In this document: one piece after another, positions 8,111 through 17,082 of the stretch
Layout of the letters: each line of letters opens with the position of its first letter
How positions within the stretch are numbered: position 1 is the first letter of the stretch
Source: Kineosporia mesophila
GTDB taxonomy: Bacteria > Actinomycetota > Actinomycetes > Actinomycetales > Kineosporiaceae
Assembly (NCBI RefSeq): GCF_021129235.1
Contig: NZ_JAJOMA010000024.1
Location: forward strand, 46,872 to 110,871
DNA: 64,000 nucleotides
Direction: 5' to 3'
Notes under the pieces: generated by a model
Told to the model about the DNA's origin: nothing
What the model saw: only the letters and a program-made list of their open reading frames with translations
The model's database searches: none
Made by a program: the position numbers and the translations under genes

Positions 8111-8199
8111 CCGCACCTGCCGGGCTGACCGCCTCCTACAGCTCCCAGCCCGGCAGGGCACCCCACCCACCAGCAATCCAGAGGAAGGGCACCCCCATC

Positions 8200-8652
8200 A
8201 TGACCGATCCCGCCACCTTCGCCGCGCTGTTCTGCGCCCTGTACGCCGCCCATCAGGTCGGTGACCACTGGGTCCAGAGCGACCACGACGCCGCCACCAA
8301 GGGCAAGCCCGGCCGCGCCGGACACACCGCCTGCGCCAACCACGTCTTCTGGCTCACCCTCACCAAGGCCATGGCCGTTCTGGCCGTCGTGCAGGTGACG
8401 GGCCTGAGCCTCACCCTGCCGGCCGTCGCCCTGGGCATGGCCGTGGACGCGGCATCGCACTACTGGGCCGACCGCCGACACACCCTGGCCGCCCTGGCCG
8501 ACCTGATCCCGGGCAAGAGCAAGTTCTACCGCTTGGGAGCACCCCGCCCCGGCCACGACGACAACCCGACGATTGGCACCGGCGCCTACGCCCTGGACCA
8601 GTCCTGGCACATCGGCTGGCTTTTCATCGCCGCACTCCTCATGTCCCTCTGA
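8200..8652 (+). CDS. Membrane protein, DUF3307-like
   Basis: A 150-residue protein with about four membrane segments. The N-terminal AAHQVGDHWVQSDHDAATKG and the middle GMAVDAASHYWADRR resemble DUF3307-type membrane proteins found in phages and integrative elements, whose buried His/Asp residues are conserved. Function unknown. Preceded by AGAGGAAGG 12 bases before the ATG. Confidence 0.6.
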   Translation: MTDPATFAALFCALYAAHQVGDHWVQSDHDAATKGKPGRAGHTACANHVFWLTLTKAMAVLAVVQVTGLSLTLPAVALGMAVDAASHYWADRRHTLAALADLIPGKSKFYRLGAPRPGHDDNPTIGTGAYALDQSWHIGWLFIAALLMSL

Positions 8653-8669
8653 GCAGAAGGAGACCCGTC

Positions 8670-8837
8670 ATGGCTTTCGGGAAGAAGACCAAGACCACGC
8701 CGCGCGGATGTGGCCGCTGCCGGTGCACCCATCAGGGCGGACTGTGCCTCAGCTGCAACTGCGCGTGCCGCCCGAGCAACCCGGCGGTGTGCCCGTGCTG
8801 CGGCGCGGACGACCGCAAGCTCGGGGGCCGGCGCTGA
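8670..8837 (+). CDS. Small cysteine-rich protein
   Basis: A 55-residue basic protein with ten cysteines in motifs CGRCRC, CLSCNCAC and CPCC, probably two zinc knuckles. It starts 17 bases after the previous stop with AGAAGGAGA in front. Its stop overlaps the next start (TGATG). No known family; probably a small nucleic-acid or protein adaptor. Confidence 0.6.
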   Translation: MAFGKKTKTTPRGCGRCRCTHQGGLCLSCNCACRPSNPAVCPCCGADDRKLGGRR

Positions 8838-9013
8838 TGGCCAAGGAAACGTTCCGCGCCCTGCTGGAGTGCCGCCACGTGATCATCGTCGACACCGACC
8901 TCCCGATGCAGTTCTGGTGCCCGACCTGCAAGCAGACGCGCGATGTCCTGATCAACAGTCAGGTCAAGAGCGATCACCCGATCCACCGCCTCCCGCGCCG
9001 ATTTGGCCGCTAG
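8837..9013 (+). CDS. Small zinc-ribbon protein
   Basis: A 58-residue protein with a single CPTC pair (FWCPTCKQTRDVL) and a lone Cys near the N-terminus (LECRH) that may complete a zinc site. Translationally coupled to the previous small gene. It resembles short zinc-ribbon proteins encoded in actinobacterial mobile elements. Confidence 0.6.
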   Translation: MAKETFRALLECRHVIIVDTDLPMQFWCPTCKQTRDVLINSQVKSDHPIHRLPRRFGR

Positions 9014-9088
9014 ACCTCACCCCCCAACCGCCCCCCGATCAGCACCCGATCAGCACTGCCCGCCCCCAACGCATCACGGAGGAAGCAC

Positions 9089-9283
9089 ATGGCCGACATC
9101 TGGATCAACGGAAAGCGCGTCGATGACACCGGCGACGAGGACGAGAACGCCGACATCACCGTGAAAGGAACCGGTTTCACCACCGTTCTGCGGGGTGTCA
9201 GCGGCACGGTGACCATCAACGGCACGTCCGACAAGTTCTCCACCACTGTCCGCACCAGCGGCAAGAAGCGCCGCCGCTCCTGA
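9089..9283 (+). CDS. Small beta-rich hypothetical protein
   Basis: A 64-residue protein, MADIWINGKRVDDTG at its start, acidic in the middle and with a basic tail (GKKRRRS). Alternating hydrophobic residues suggest beta strands. GGAGGAAG precedes the ATG by about 5 bases, so it is probably translated. No family recognised. Confidence 0.5.
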   Translation: MADIWINGKRVDDTGDEDENADITVKGTGFTTVLRGVSGTVTINGTSDKFSTTVRTSGKKRRRS

Positions 9284-9368
9284 CGCCAGCTCCGCCCGCG
9301 GGTGTGCAACCACCCCGGACCGGAGAACCACAGAAATAGCCACTCTCACAACCGAAATGGAGACCAGC

Positions 9369-9500
9369 ATGGGTATCAACTGCTCCGCTTGCCCGGACGT
9401 GCAGTTCAACAACCACTCCGGCGCCGAGGCCACGCACCTCGCGAATGTCCACAACCAGGTGCAGCACAACTCCAGTAACGGCCCGGCTCAGGGCAGGTAA
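9369..9500 (+). CDS. 43-residue Cys/His protein
   Basis: MGINCSACPDVQF followed by HSGAEATHLANVH gives a C-x2-C...H-x4-H pattern like a tiny zinc finger. The ATG at 9369 has GGAGA nearby and the frame has host-like codon use. It is too short to prove as a gene, but its position in a row of small zinc proteins supports it. Confidence 0.45.
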   Translation: MGINCSACPDVQFNNHSGAEATHLANVHNQVQHNSSNGPAQGR

Positions 9501-9543
9501 CCAGCACGCAGCCAGCCCATTTCAACTGAAAGCGAGCCCCGTT

Positions 9544-9720
9544 ATGGACAATCCCGATGCTCAGGCCGCGAGCTACGCCATCCTCAAGTCCGCCGAGCGG
9601 TCAGGCAACCTGGACAAAATCCTTGCCACCTTCAGCCCGGCCGAGCTGGCCGAGGTTCGCGGGAACGTCACCGAGCACCTGAAGCGCCAGGGCAAGACCT
9701 GGGGCGCCAAGTGGACGTAG
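9544..9720 (+). CDS. Small helical hypothetical protein
   Basis: A 58-residue protein (MDNPDAQAASYAILKSAERS...) that is predicted to be mostly helical. Same strand and spacing as its neighbours in the AICE 1 row. No known family. Confidence 0.45.
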   Translation: MDNPDAQAASYAILKSAERSGNLDKILATFSPAELAEVRGNVTEHLKRQGKTWGAKWT

Positions 9721-9897
9721 CTCCGCCCGCGTCACCGGCCTCGGTCGGCTGAACAGCAGGGTGGCCGGTCAGGTGTGCAACCACCTGACCGGCCGGGTGC
9801 TCCGCCACTCTCACAGCAACAGGGCCCGCTCAGCCTACGGCACAGACCCCGGTCCGCACCGTCCCCTCAACCGCACGATGTAAGGGAAGGACTGATC

Positions 9898-11169
9898 ATG
9901 GAGAACGCCACGCAGGACGCGGGTTCCGAGGCCGCGGCGACGCTGGCCCGGCAGGCTCAGCGGCTGGGGGTGTGGGCGCGGATCGTGCTGGTGCCGGTCG
10001 CGGTCATCGGCGCGGTCCTGTCGTACCAGAGCCTGTACACGGCGGCGGAGCCGACGTTCGGGTCGTTCCTGGCGGCGGGGTTCCCGCTGCTGGTCGACCT
10101 GCTGATCCTGGGTGCCTCGCTGCAATACGTGGCCGGCGCGAAGATCGGCCGGCCGATGAACGGCTGGCGCCTGACCGCGCACTGCGGCGTGGCCGGGACG
10201 CTGGTCTTGAACGCCCTGGCCGCGGCCGAGCTGGGTGAGGTGCCCTGGCACATCACGGCGCCGGCGGTGTGGGCGGTACTGGTCGAGCTGACCGGTAAGC
10301 AGGTTCTCGGGCAGTGGAAGGCCGCCCACGGCCAGGGCACGGGCATTGCGTCGGCGCTGTGGCTGTCGGCGCCGATCGAGTCGGCCCGGACCCGGCTGCT
10401 GATGGCCCGTACCGGCGTGGCCGATGCGACGCAGGCCCGCATCGGCGTGGGAACGGCTGCGGCGGCTCGGGAGGCGTTGTCCCTGTCTCTGCCGCGTAAG
10501 GCGAACGCCCGCAAGGACGCCCGCCGGGTGCGGCGCGTCGTGAACCGGCAGCTACGCGCCGGCAGTCTTGCTCCTGCCGCGGTGCTGGTCGCCGTCGGCT
10601 GGAACGAGGCTGACCAGAACGGTGACCTGACCCCGGACACCATCCTGCGCGCCGTGGTCCAGAACATCCTTCACCCGGCCCCGACCCTGCTGGTCGGTGG
10701 CGAGCCGGGCACCAGCGTGCAGGAGCCAGACGGTCCGGACGAGGCCGAGTCCCGCACCGAGCACGCGGTGATCCTGAACGAGCTGCGCGAGCGTCACCCC
10801 GACTGGCCGACCGAGACCGTGACCGATGTGGCCGGCGCCCTGGCCCCGGGCGGTGTCCTGCCGACCCCTGCCCCTCGCGCCATCACGGCCGTTGCGGACG
10901 CGGCGCCCGAGAGCGGTCCCGAGGCCCTGGCCGACACCGAGCCGCAGGACACCCCGGCCACCCCGGCGCCGACGGTCAAGCCGAGCGTGTCCCGGCGTCC
11001 GGGGCGCACGACGAGCACGCGGGACAAGGTCCTGGGCCTGCGGGAGAAGCACCCGGATTGGACGGTCGCGAAGATCGCCAAGCAGGTGGGCGTTTCGGAC
11101 CGCACGACTCGCCGCTACCTGAACGGCGACGGCGCGAGCGAGAGCCCGGCGCAGAGCCCGGCCGCCTGA
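9898..11169 (+). CDS. DUF2637 membrane protein with C-terminal helix-turn-helix
   Basis: A 423-residue protein. About residues 20-170 form four membrane helices of the DUF2637 type (IVLVPVAVIGAVLSYQSLYT, then FPLLVDLLILGASLQYV), a family tied to AICE spread genes. The C-terminal part is soluble and ends in a helix-turn-helix (WTVAKIAKQVGVSDRTTRRYL). AAGGGAAGG lies 8 bases before the ATG at 9898, so the longer upstream frame is rejected. Its position before the TraB gene suggests a role in intramycelial spread, as for Spd proteins; this is inferred. Confidence 0.75.
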   Translation: MENATQDAGSEAAATLARQAQRLGVWARIVLVPVAVIGAVLSYQSLYTAAEPTFGSFLAAGFPLLVDLLILGASLQYVAGAKIGRPMNGWRLTAHCGVAGTLVLNALAAAELGEVPWHITAPAVWAVLVELTGKQVLGQWKAAHGQGTGIASALWLSAPIESARTRLLMARTGVADATQARIGVGTAAAAREALSLSLPRKANARKDARRVRRVVNRQLRAGSLAPAAVLVAVGWNEADQNGDLTPDTILRAVVQNILHPAPTLLVGGEPGTSVQEPDGPDEAESRTEHAVILNELRERHPDWPTETVTDVAGALAPGGVLPTPAPRAITAVADAAPESGPEALADTEPQDTPATPAPTVKPSVSRRPGRTTSTRDKVLGLREKHPDWTVAKIAKQVGVSDRTTRRYLNGDGASESPAQSPAA

Positions 11170-11218
11170 ACCCCGTCGGTCCGGTCAGCGAATCACACAC
11201 TCAGGGAAGGGGAACGTG

Positions 11219-12070
11219 ATGGCATTCAAGTTCAAGGCGCTGCGGTTGCCGTTCGTGCGGATCAGTGACGGCAAGTCCGGCCGCACCGTGACGTGGCATG
11301 TGGGTGGCTGGTCGTACAACAGCCGGACCGGCAAGCAGTCGGTGAAGCTGGGTAAGAACGCGCGGTGGGAGTCGAAAACGCGCGCGCAGAAGACGAAGAA
11401 TGGCCGGTACACAGCTAAGCAGGTTGAGCAGATGGCGGCCAAGGAGCGCCGGGACGCCGAGCGCACGGCGCAGCGGCAGGAGTGGCGCCGGAAGATCGCG
11501 GCCGGAGAGGTCGAGGGGCTGAAGGTCCCGGCAGATGTCCGTGCCCGACCCGGTCGTAACGGCTCCGGCGCCCGGAAAACGACAGGGCAGAAGGGTAAGC
11601 GCGCCGGCGCGTCGCACATTGTCCACAAGGCAAAACCGGTCGATCCCCAGAACTGGGCGGTGAAGGCCACGGCTCACCGGCGGGAGCGGGCTGAGCTTCG
11701 GGCTCAGCTAAAGGCCCGGCAGCAGCAGGAGGAGATCCGGGCAATCCAGCAGTGGCGGGCGAGCGGCCTCAGTGCAACCGAGATTGACGAGCGGCATGCC
11801 CAATTACGAAGCGGTCTAGAAACGTTCGCGGCGCTCGAAGAGCTACGGCTCATGCGCATGCAGGAGCAGGAGTCATCAGCGCAGGCCACCGAACAGGCCG
11901 CCCCGCAGACCGACCAGCAGACCACAGCGCCGAAGGATCAGGCCCGCGGGGGCATGTGCGGGGCGCCGACCCAGGACGGGACGCCCTGCCGCAACGCCAA
12001 GGGCGGGTGCCCGCACCACAAGAACGGCGCCGCCCGATCGACCGCGCAACGCGCCCGACGCCGGTCCTGA
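11219..12070 (+). CDS. Basic coiled-coil protein with C-terminal Cys/His motif
   Basis: A 283-residue, very basic protein. The N-terminus (FVRISDGKSGRTVTWHVGGW, then SYNSRTGKQSVKLG) looks like a small beta domain related to DUF4236. The middle is a long charged helix, and the C-terminus has MCGAPTQDGTPCRNAKGGCP plus HH, a zinc motif seen in phage and plasmid proteins. GGGAAGGGGAAC precedes the start; GTG at 11216 is an in-frame alternative. Function unknown; DNA binding is plausible. Confidence 0.6.
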   Translation: MAFKFKALRLPFVRISDGKSGRTVTWHVGGWSYNSRTGKQSVKLGKNARWESKTRAQKTKNGRYTAKQVEQMAAKERRDAERTAQRQEWRRKIAAGEVEGLKVPADVRARPGRNGSGARKTTGQKGKRAGASHIVHKAKPVDPQNWAVKATAHRRERAELRAQLKARQQQEEIRAIQQWRASGLSATEIDERHAQLRSGLETFAALEELRLMRMQEQESSAQATEQAAPQTDQQTTAPKDQARGGMCGAPTQDGTPCRNAKGGCPHHKNGAARSTAQRARRRS

Positions 12071-12137
12071 CCGGCATTCCCGGCCCCCCGGCAGTTCTCA
12101 GCAGCTTCGGATGGATGACCAAGAAGGAGTGAGCATC

Positions 12138-14645
12138 ATGGCGAACATCCTGCCGTTCGGCCGCCGTCCCGACCCGGACGAGCGCCCCAACACGAGCGCG
12201 ACCCGGGCCGGCACCGCGGGCGACGAGCCGCAGAACGATGGCGCTCTGGCCATGTCCCCGTACGCGATGCCGGACGCCGACCCGGACGCCGACCTGGCTG
12301 ACCGGGCCGGTGCCGATGACGTGACACCGGTTGCCGAGGCGGACACGATTGCGGGGCCGAGCTGGGGTTCCCCGGCCCCCGCCGCGGACATGATGGCGGA
12401 TGAGGCGGTCCGGGAGCTGCTGGCGCTGTACCGGCAGATGCAGGAACAGGGCATGCCTCTGACCGGCATGCCCCGCGCCGGTAAAGAGATGCGGGCTCAC
12501 GACCTGACCGGCGCTGCGTTGGAGCCGTACCCGGACATGTCGCAGGACATGTCCGGTGAAGGGCCACAGGAGATGTCCGGTGAGCTGGTCGTGCCGGTGC
12601 TGGAACCGGACAGGATTTTCGGCCCGGACGGCGCCGAAGATCTGCGCCCGATCGTTCCGGCGTGGCTGGCCTCGGGGGAGGGCCGCAAGGCGGTCGCCGG
12701 CTGGTGGTTCCACGTGCAGTGGCACCGGGCAAAGTTTCACGGGATCCGGATCCCGACGTACGTGGCACGGATCGCGTGGCGGGCTCCGCGGGGGGTCTGG
12801 CGGATCACCTCGGGCCTGACACGGTGGGCGCTGGACACCCGCGCCGATGCCCTGGAGCAGGCGTTGGCCTCGGGGACGAAGATGGACACGGCCACCTTCA
12901 TCCAGTTGCGGGAGAACCGCTCGATCCGGGTCCGCGCCCGGCTGGCGACCGTCGCCGCGGGCACCGTGGTCTCGGCCGTGGGCGGTGCGGTCGCGGTGTC
13001 GCAGTTGCCGACCGGGGGCGGGACGCTGGCCGCCGCGGGCGCGGTGGCGGCGCTGGCGTGGGTGGGCTCGGACCAGGACCGGCCCCTGATCGGGGCGGCG
13101 ATGGCCGCCTCGGGCCGGTACCGGGAGCTGACCGACGCGATCGTGATGCGGGCGCTGAAGGCCGCTGGTCTGGGTGGTTCGGTGGCCAAGGTCGACAAGA
13201 ACGGTAACGAGATCGAGGAGGACACCCGCCCGACCCTGGCTCAGCCGATCGCCCGGTCGGCGAACGGTCGCGGCTACGAGGTGGTGGTGGATCTGCCGTA
13301 CGGCAAGACCGCCGGCGATGCTGCCGCCGCGGTGGACAAGATCGCATCCGGCCTGGATGTGGACACCGCGCAGGTCTTCCCCGAACCGGTCGCCGGGAAG
13401 TCTCGGCGGGTGTCCCTGTACGTGGCCGATGAAGACCCGATGCTGCTGCCGCCGCACCGCTCCCCGCTGGCCCGCCTGCCGAAAGCCTCCGTGTGGGAGG
13501 CAAACCCGCTGGCCCGCACGCCCCTGAGTGCTGCGGTGAAGGCCACGCTGATGTTCAATTCGTTCCTGGTCGGGGCGCTGCCGCGCTCGGGCAAGTCGTT
13601 CGCGGCCAAGTGCCTGGTCGCGCCGGCGGTCCTGGATCCGCACTGTGACCTGACGGTGCTGGACTGCGGTGGTGGCCGTGACTGGCTGCCCACGCAGGAG
13701 ATCGCGGTGGACTACGTGGCCGGGGACGAGGAGGAAGACCTCCTGCGGATCGTGGCGATCCTGAACCGGATCCGGGACGAGGCCCGGGAGCGGCTGGCGA
13801 AGTTCCGGAAGATGTCCGCGGCGGAGATGCCCGAGGACAAGCTGACCCGGGCGCTGGCCGCGGACGGGATGCGCCCGCACGCCATCGTCGTGGATGAGCT
13901 GCAAAACCTGCTGCGCGCGAACAACAAAGAGATCCGCAAGGCCGCGCTCGAAGTGCTGGTGTGGCTGGCCAAGACGGCCCCCAAAGCGGGGTACATCCTG
14001 ATCCTGATCACCCAGCGCCCGGCCGCGGACGTCATCCCCTCCGACCTTCGGGACATCATGAGCGTCCGGATCGCGCTGCGGACCAAGACCCGTCAGGGCT
14101 CGGACGCCATTCTCGGATCGGACATCTCAGCCACCGGGTACCGCACGGACCGCTTCCTTGAGAGCCACAAGGGCGCCGCGGTCATCGGCGGGATCAGCAC
14201 CGGCAAGGGTGGAGACCTTCAGGTCGCCCGTACCGACCTGCTGATGCCGGCCGAGTTCGCCCGGGCCTGCGCGGTCGGCCGCAAGCGCCGCGAGGACGCT
14301 GACACCCTGCGCGGCGCCGCGATCGGCGATGCCGCCCCGGTGGAGATCACCATCACGGTCCTGCAAGACGTGGCCGCCATCTGGCCCGGCGATGAGGCCA
14401 AGGTCCACGCGTACGTGATCCTGGCCCGCCTCAAGGACATTCACCCCGACCGCTACGCCGGCATGGCCGACGAGGCGGCCCTGACCCGGGCCCTCAAGCC
14501 CTACAACATCACCTCCGGACAGGTCTCCCGCGGCGGCGTCAACCGCAACGGCTACAAGCTCAGCGAGATCCGCGCCGCCGTCCGAGCCCGCAAGGCCGCC
14601 ACCCACGATGACGAGACCAGCGACCCCACCGACACCGACGACTAA
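12138..14645 (+). CDS. FtsK/SpoIIIE-type DNA translocase (TraB-like)
   Basis: An 835-residue protein. A disordered acidic N-terminus leads to membrane-associated segments (about 270-310, VAAGTVVSAVGGAVAVSQLP), then the ATPase core with Walker A GALPRSGKSF near 478-487 and Walker B HAIVVDELQNLL near 580. The end (about 750-835) resembles a winged-helix DNA-recognition domain (ALTRALKPYNITSGQVSRG). TraB-like proteins pump unprocessed double-stranded DNA between mycelia, reading short repeats at a clt site. AAGGAG sits 8 bases before ATG 12138. A CTAG-rich tract follows the gene, where clt lies in some streptomycete plasmids. Confidence 0.88.
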   Translation: MANILPFGRRPDPDERPNTSATRAGTAGDEPQNDGALAMSPYAMPDADPDADLADRAGADDVTPVAEADTIAGPSWGSPAPAADMMADEAVRELLALYRQMQEQGMPLTGMPRAGKEMRAHDLTGAALEPYPDMSQDMSGEGPQEMSGELVVPVLEPDRIFGPDGAEDLRPIVPAWLASGEGRKAVAGWWFHVQWHRAKFHGIRIPTYVARIAWRAPRGVWRITSGLTRWALDTRADALEQALASGTKMDTATFIQLRENRSIRVRARLATVAAGTVVSAVGGAVAVSQLPTGGGTLAAAGAVAALAWVGSDQDRPLIGAAMAASGRYRELTDAIVMRALKAAGLGGSVAKVDKNGNEIEEDTRPTLAQPIARSANGRGYEVVVDLPYGKTAGDAAAAVDKIASGLDVDTAQVFPEPVAGKSRRVSLYVADEDPMLLPPHRSPLARLPKASVWEANPLARTPLSAAVKATLMFNSFLVGALPRSGKSFAAKCLVAPAVLDPHCDLTVLDCGGGRDWLPTQEIAVDYVAGDEEEDLLRIVAILNRIRDEARERLAKFRKMSAAEMPEDKLTRALAADGMRPHAIVVDELQNLLRANNKEIRKAALEVLVWLAKTAPKAGYILILITQRPAADVIPSDLRDIMSVRIALRTKTRQGSDAILGSDISATGYRTDRFLESHKGAAVIGGISTGKGGDLQVARTDLLMPAEFARACAVGRKRREDADTLRGAAIGDAAPVEITITVLQDVAAIWPGDEAKVHAYVILARLKDIHPDRYAGMADEAALTRALKPYNITSGQVSRGGVNRNGYKLSEIRAAVRARKAATHDDETSDPTDTDD

Positions 14646-14696
14646 CCCAATCCATCACCGAACGTAACAACCAAGCGCAAGGCCCAAGCCTCGGTC

Positions 14697-14773
14697 CTAG
14701 GGGTCAGCACCCTCTAGGGCTAGAGGCACCCCTAGACGCGCCCCCATGCCCTGACCTGGCCCCTAGATCCTAG
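14697..14773 (+). other. CTAG-rich tract, candidate clt transfer site
   Basis: Six CTAG tetranucleotides (14697, 14714, 14720, 14732, 14763, 14770) lie in 77 bases, mostly as CCTAGG, CCTAGA or TCTAGGG. CTAG is rare in such genomes. The tract directly follows the translocase gene, inside a 172-base gene-free gap. A transfer recognition region is the most attractive reading; an operator for the GntR protein is another. Confidence 0.45.
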
Positions 14774-14817
14774 ACCTGACCTGCACAAATAGCCGTAGAT
14801 CCCACTGAGGAGGCGTT

Positions 14818-15063
14818 ATGAGCCCCGCTCTACTCCTAGCCCTGGCCACCACCGTCGTCACGCTGGGTTACATGGTGGCGTGTCGGATCTGGCCCTACGC
14901 CGCGTGCGTGACCTGCGACGGAGCGGGCCGACATCGCTCCCCGTCCGGCAAGGCGTGGCGCACCTGCCGGCGCTGCCGGGGCACCGGAGCCCGCCTGCGC
15001 GTCGGGCGCTGGCTCTGGGACCTCGCCCGCCGCGAATTCGGCCGCACCCGCGACCCGCGCTGA
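14818..15063 (+). CDS. Small membrane protein with DnaJ-like zinc motif
   Basis: An 81-residue protein: one membrane helix (LLLALATTVVTLGYMVAC), then CDGAGRHRSP and CRRCRGTGA, the CxxCxGxG spacing of DnaJ zinc fingers. GAGGAGG precedes the ATG. Such proteins recur in AICE rows; role unknown. Confidence 0.6.
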   Translation: MSPALLLALATTVVTLGYMVACRIWPYAACVTCDGAGRHRSPSGKAWRTCRRCRGTGARLRVGRWLWDLARREFGRTRDPR

Positions 15064-15089
15064 ACATCCCGACCCAACAGGAGAAAACG

Positions 15090-15257
15090 ATGTGTGAAGA
15101 GTGCGGCAGCATCCCGACCGCTCAACAGTGCGGGAAACCCGATGAAGAGTGGGAAATCCTCGGCGACATCGCGCGCGGTCTGACTCCGCGCTACTCGTGC
15201 CCCGAGTCGATTCCCTGCCCCCGCCACGACCGTCCCGAGACCACGTCGAAGAGCTGA
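15090..15257 (+). CDS. Small cysteine-containing protein
   Basis: A 55-residue protein starting MCEECGS and ending with SCPESIPCPRHDRPE. The paired cysteines may bind metal. CAGGAGAA lies 6 bases before the ATG at 15090. No family recognised. Confidence 0.45.
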   Translation: MCEECGSIPTAQQCGKPDEEWEILGDIARGLTPRYSCPESIPCPRHDRPETTSKS

Positions 15258-15314
15258 CACCCACCCCGGCGCCCAACGCTCGATCCCTGGCAACGACTTT
15301 CGGAAGGAACGCTC

Positions 15315-15533
15315 GTGATCATCGCCGCTGAGAAAGACCTGTGGTTCGTACGCCAGCACCTCACCGTGAAGATCCTGCTGGCTGCCCTGGTCCTGACCGT
15401 GCTCGGTCTGGGTTGCACCGCCCGGGCCGTCTGGTTCCTGGCCACCCGGCAGAGCACCGTAACTGCCAAGGTCGCCCTGGCCCTGGCCATGATCGCCGTG
15501 CTCGCGCACGCTCTCGTCGTGCAGGGGAGCTGA
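15315..15533 (+). CDS. Small two-span membrane protein
   Basis: A 72-residue protein with two hydrophobic segments (ILLAALVLTVLGLGC and VALALAMIAVLAHALVV) joined by a short charged loop. GTG start with GGAAGGAA upstream. It lies 3 bases before the next gene. Function unknown. Confidence 0.55.
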   Translation: MIIAAEKDLWFVRQHLTVKILLAALVLTVLGLGCTARAVWFLATRQSTVTAKVALALAMIAVLAHALVVQGS

Positions 15534-15536
15534 CCC

Positions 15537-15938
15537 ATGAGCATCCAGACCGCCCGCTGCTGGGTTCTGCGCGCCAGGAACGACGAGGTCCCCGATATCG
15601 GCACCGAGTTCTTCGACGCTCATTACGGCGACCCGATCCGGGCTTTCAAGGGGCGGGCCGAGCTGATCGAGGGCCACGGCATCCAGGCCCTGACCGGCGT
15701 GCACGTGAGTCTGCTGCCGCACCGGTGCGTGTTCCTGACCTGCGACCGCTGCGGAGCCAACTTGGAGGACCTTGATAGCGGTTTCGGGCTGCACTTCCTC
15801 CTGCGGCGCGAGCTGATCCGTGAGGCGATCGAGCAGGTATGGGTCACGGACGGGGAGCTGTGGCGGTGCGACGTCTGCCACGCCGGGCACCCGAGTGTCG
15901 GGTTCGTCGTGCCCGTGCCGGTCGAGGTGGGTGCCTGA
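15537..15938 (+). CDS. Zinc-ribbon hypothetical protein
   Basis: A 133-residue protein with two CxxC pairs, FLTCDRCGANL near 67 and WRCDVCHAGH near 112, forming a probable zinc ribbon, plus a short hydrophobic tail. Its stop overlaps the next ATG (TGATG). No named family. Confidence 0.55.
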   Translation: MSIQTARCWVLRARNDEVPDIGTEFFDAHYGDPIRAFKGRAELIEGHGIQALTGVHVSLLPHRCVFLTCDRCGANLEDLDSGFGLHFLLRRELIREAIEQVWVTDGELWRCDVCHAGHPSVGFVVPVPVEVGA

Positions 15939-16669
15939 TGGGCGCGCCGAGGGCGGGAGCGGGGGATGCTCACCTCACGCCGGATGAGGAGCTGATCGCG
16001 TGCGTCGGCGGACTGATGGACGGGCAGTGGTTCACCGCCGCGGACTGGGCCGCCCGCCAGCAGACCGCTGCCTACATGCTGGCCCGGGAACAGGGCCAGG
16101 GCGCCAGCACGATCTACGAGCCCACCCGCGAGCGGCGCCGGCACCGCACCGACCCGCGACCGGGCATCGTCTGGGTACCGCAGCGCACCGAGGCCGCGCC
16201 GGCGCCGGTCCGGGAGCCACTGGTCCCGATCTCGTCGGTACCTGCGGCGCCACCAATGCCCATGGCGCCGGGCATCGAGGTGTTCCGCCTGCTGCTGACC
16301 GGTTCTCGCCGGTGGAACGACGTCGCCACGATCACCCGCCGGCTGGACGGGGTCCTGGCGCGGCACCCGGGCCTGATCATCCGGCACGGCGCATGCCCCG
16401 CCGGGGCCGACGCGATCGCCGAGACCTGGGCACGAGCCAACGGGGTCCCGACCGATCCATGGCCGACCGACTGGCGGGGCCTGGGACGTGCGGCCGGTCC
16501 GGTGCGGAACCGGGCCATGGTCGAGGCCGGCGCCGACGGATGCATGGCGTTCATCCTCGATTCCAGCCGCGGCGCGAGCCGGTGTGCCGACATGGCCGAC
16601 GCCGCCGGCATCCCGATCTTCCGCGAACGCCGCACCAGCCGCGGGCATCTCGCCGCGCAAGCCGCATAA
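15938..16669 (+). CDS. DUF2493 (SLOG-superfamily) protein
   Basis: A 243-residue protein. The N-terminal 110 residues are variable; from about 118 a Rossmann-like domain begins with LLLTGSRRWND and continues with HGACPAGADAIAETWA and GPVRNRAMVEAG, the signature of DUF2493/YspA. SLOG proteins bind nucleotides or their derivatives, and some act in nucleotide-signal or phage-defence pathways. Here it is one gene of the AICE 1 row, coupled to the zinc-ribbon gene before it. The exact ligand is unknown. Confidence 0.8.
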   Translation: MGAPRAGAGDAHLTPDEELIACVGGLMDGQWFTAADWAARQQTAAYMLAREQGQGASTIYEPTRERRRHRTDPRPGIVWVPQRTEAAPAPVREPLVPISSVPAAPPMPMAPGIEVFRLLLTGSRRWNDVATITRRLDGVLARHPGLIIRHGACPAGADAIAETWARANGVPTDPWPTDWRGLGRAAGPVRNRAMVEAGADGCMAFILDSSRGASRCADMADAAGIPIFRERRTSRGHLAAQAA

Positions 16670-16740
16670 ACCGGCCCGCCTGATCCGGTCGCGACACCGG
16701 CCCGGCCGACTCCGAAACCACTACCTGCAAGGGGGACACC

Positions 16741-17082
16741 ATGATCCGCAAGAGCAACCCGAACACGGCCACCAAGGGCGCCACGGTCGCCACCGTGGCC
16801 GCTATGAGCCTCACGGCTCGCATCGCTGAGGTGAGGATCCTGCACACCTGTAACCGGCACCCGTACGGCCTGCTGCGGCTGGAGACCGTGGACGGTCAGG
16901 CCCTTCCGGGGTCGGCGATGATCTTCCCGGGGGAATGGGTGACGTTCCGGCGCCTGGTCACGGTCGGAGCAACGGTGGTGCTGGCCGGGCAGGTCTGCCA
17001 GCCCGATCCGGGCCGCCCGCCGGTGCTGTACGTCACCAGCGTGATCGGGCAGGACGTCACGGCCGTGGGGGATGCGGCGTGA
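16741..17082 (+). CDS. Hypothetical beta-barrel-like protein
   Basis: A 113-residue protein with repeated hydrophobic strands (ARIAEVRILHTCN, then LLRLETVDGQ, then ATVVLAGQVC). The pattern could be an OB-like fold. GGGGGA lies 6 bases before the ATG. Its stop overlaps the methyltransferase start, so the two may act together, perhaps on replication DNA. Confidence 0.5.
   Translation: MIRKSNPNTATKGATVATVAAMSLTARIAEVRILHTCNRHPYGLLRLETVDGQALPGSAMIFPGEWVTFRRLVTVGATVVLAGQVCQPDPGRPPVLYVTSVIGQDVTAVGDAA

Noticed and set aside
11850..13904. 684-residue antisense frame
   Set aside because: It is a shadow of the TraB-like and basic coiled-coil genes caused by G/C-rich third positions; the sense frames have clear domains.
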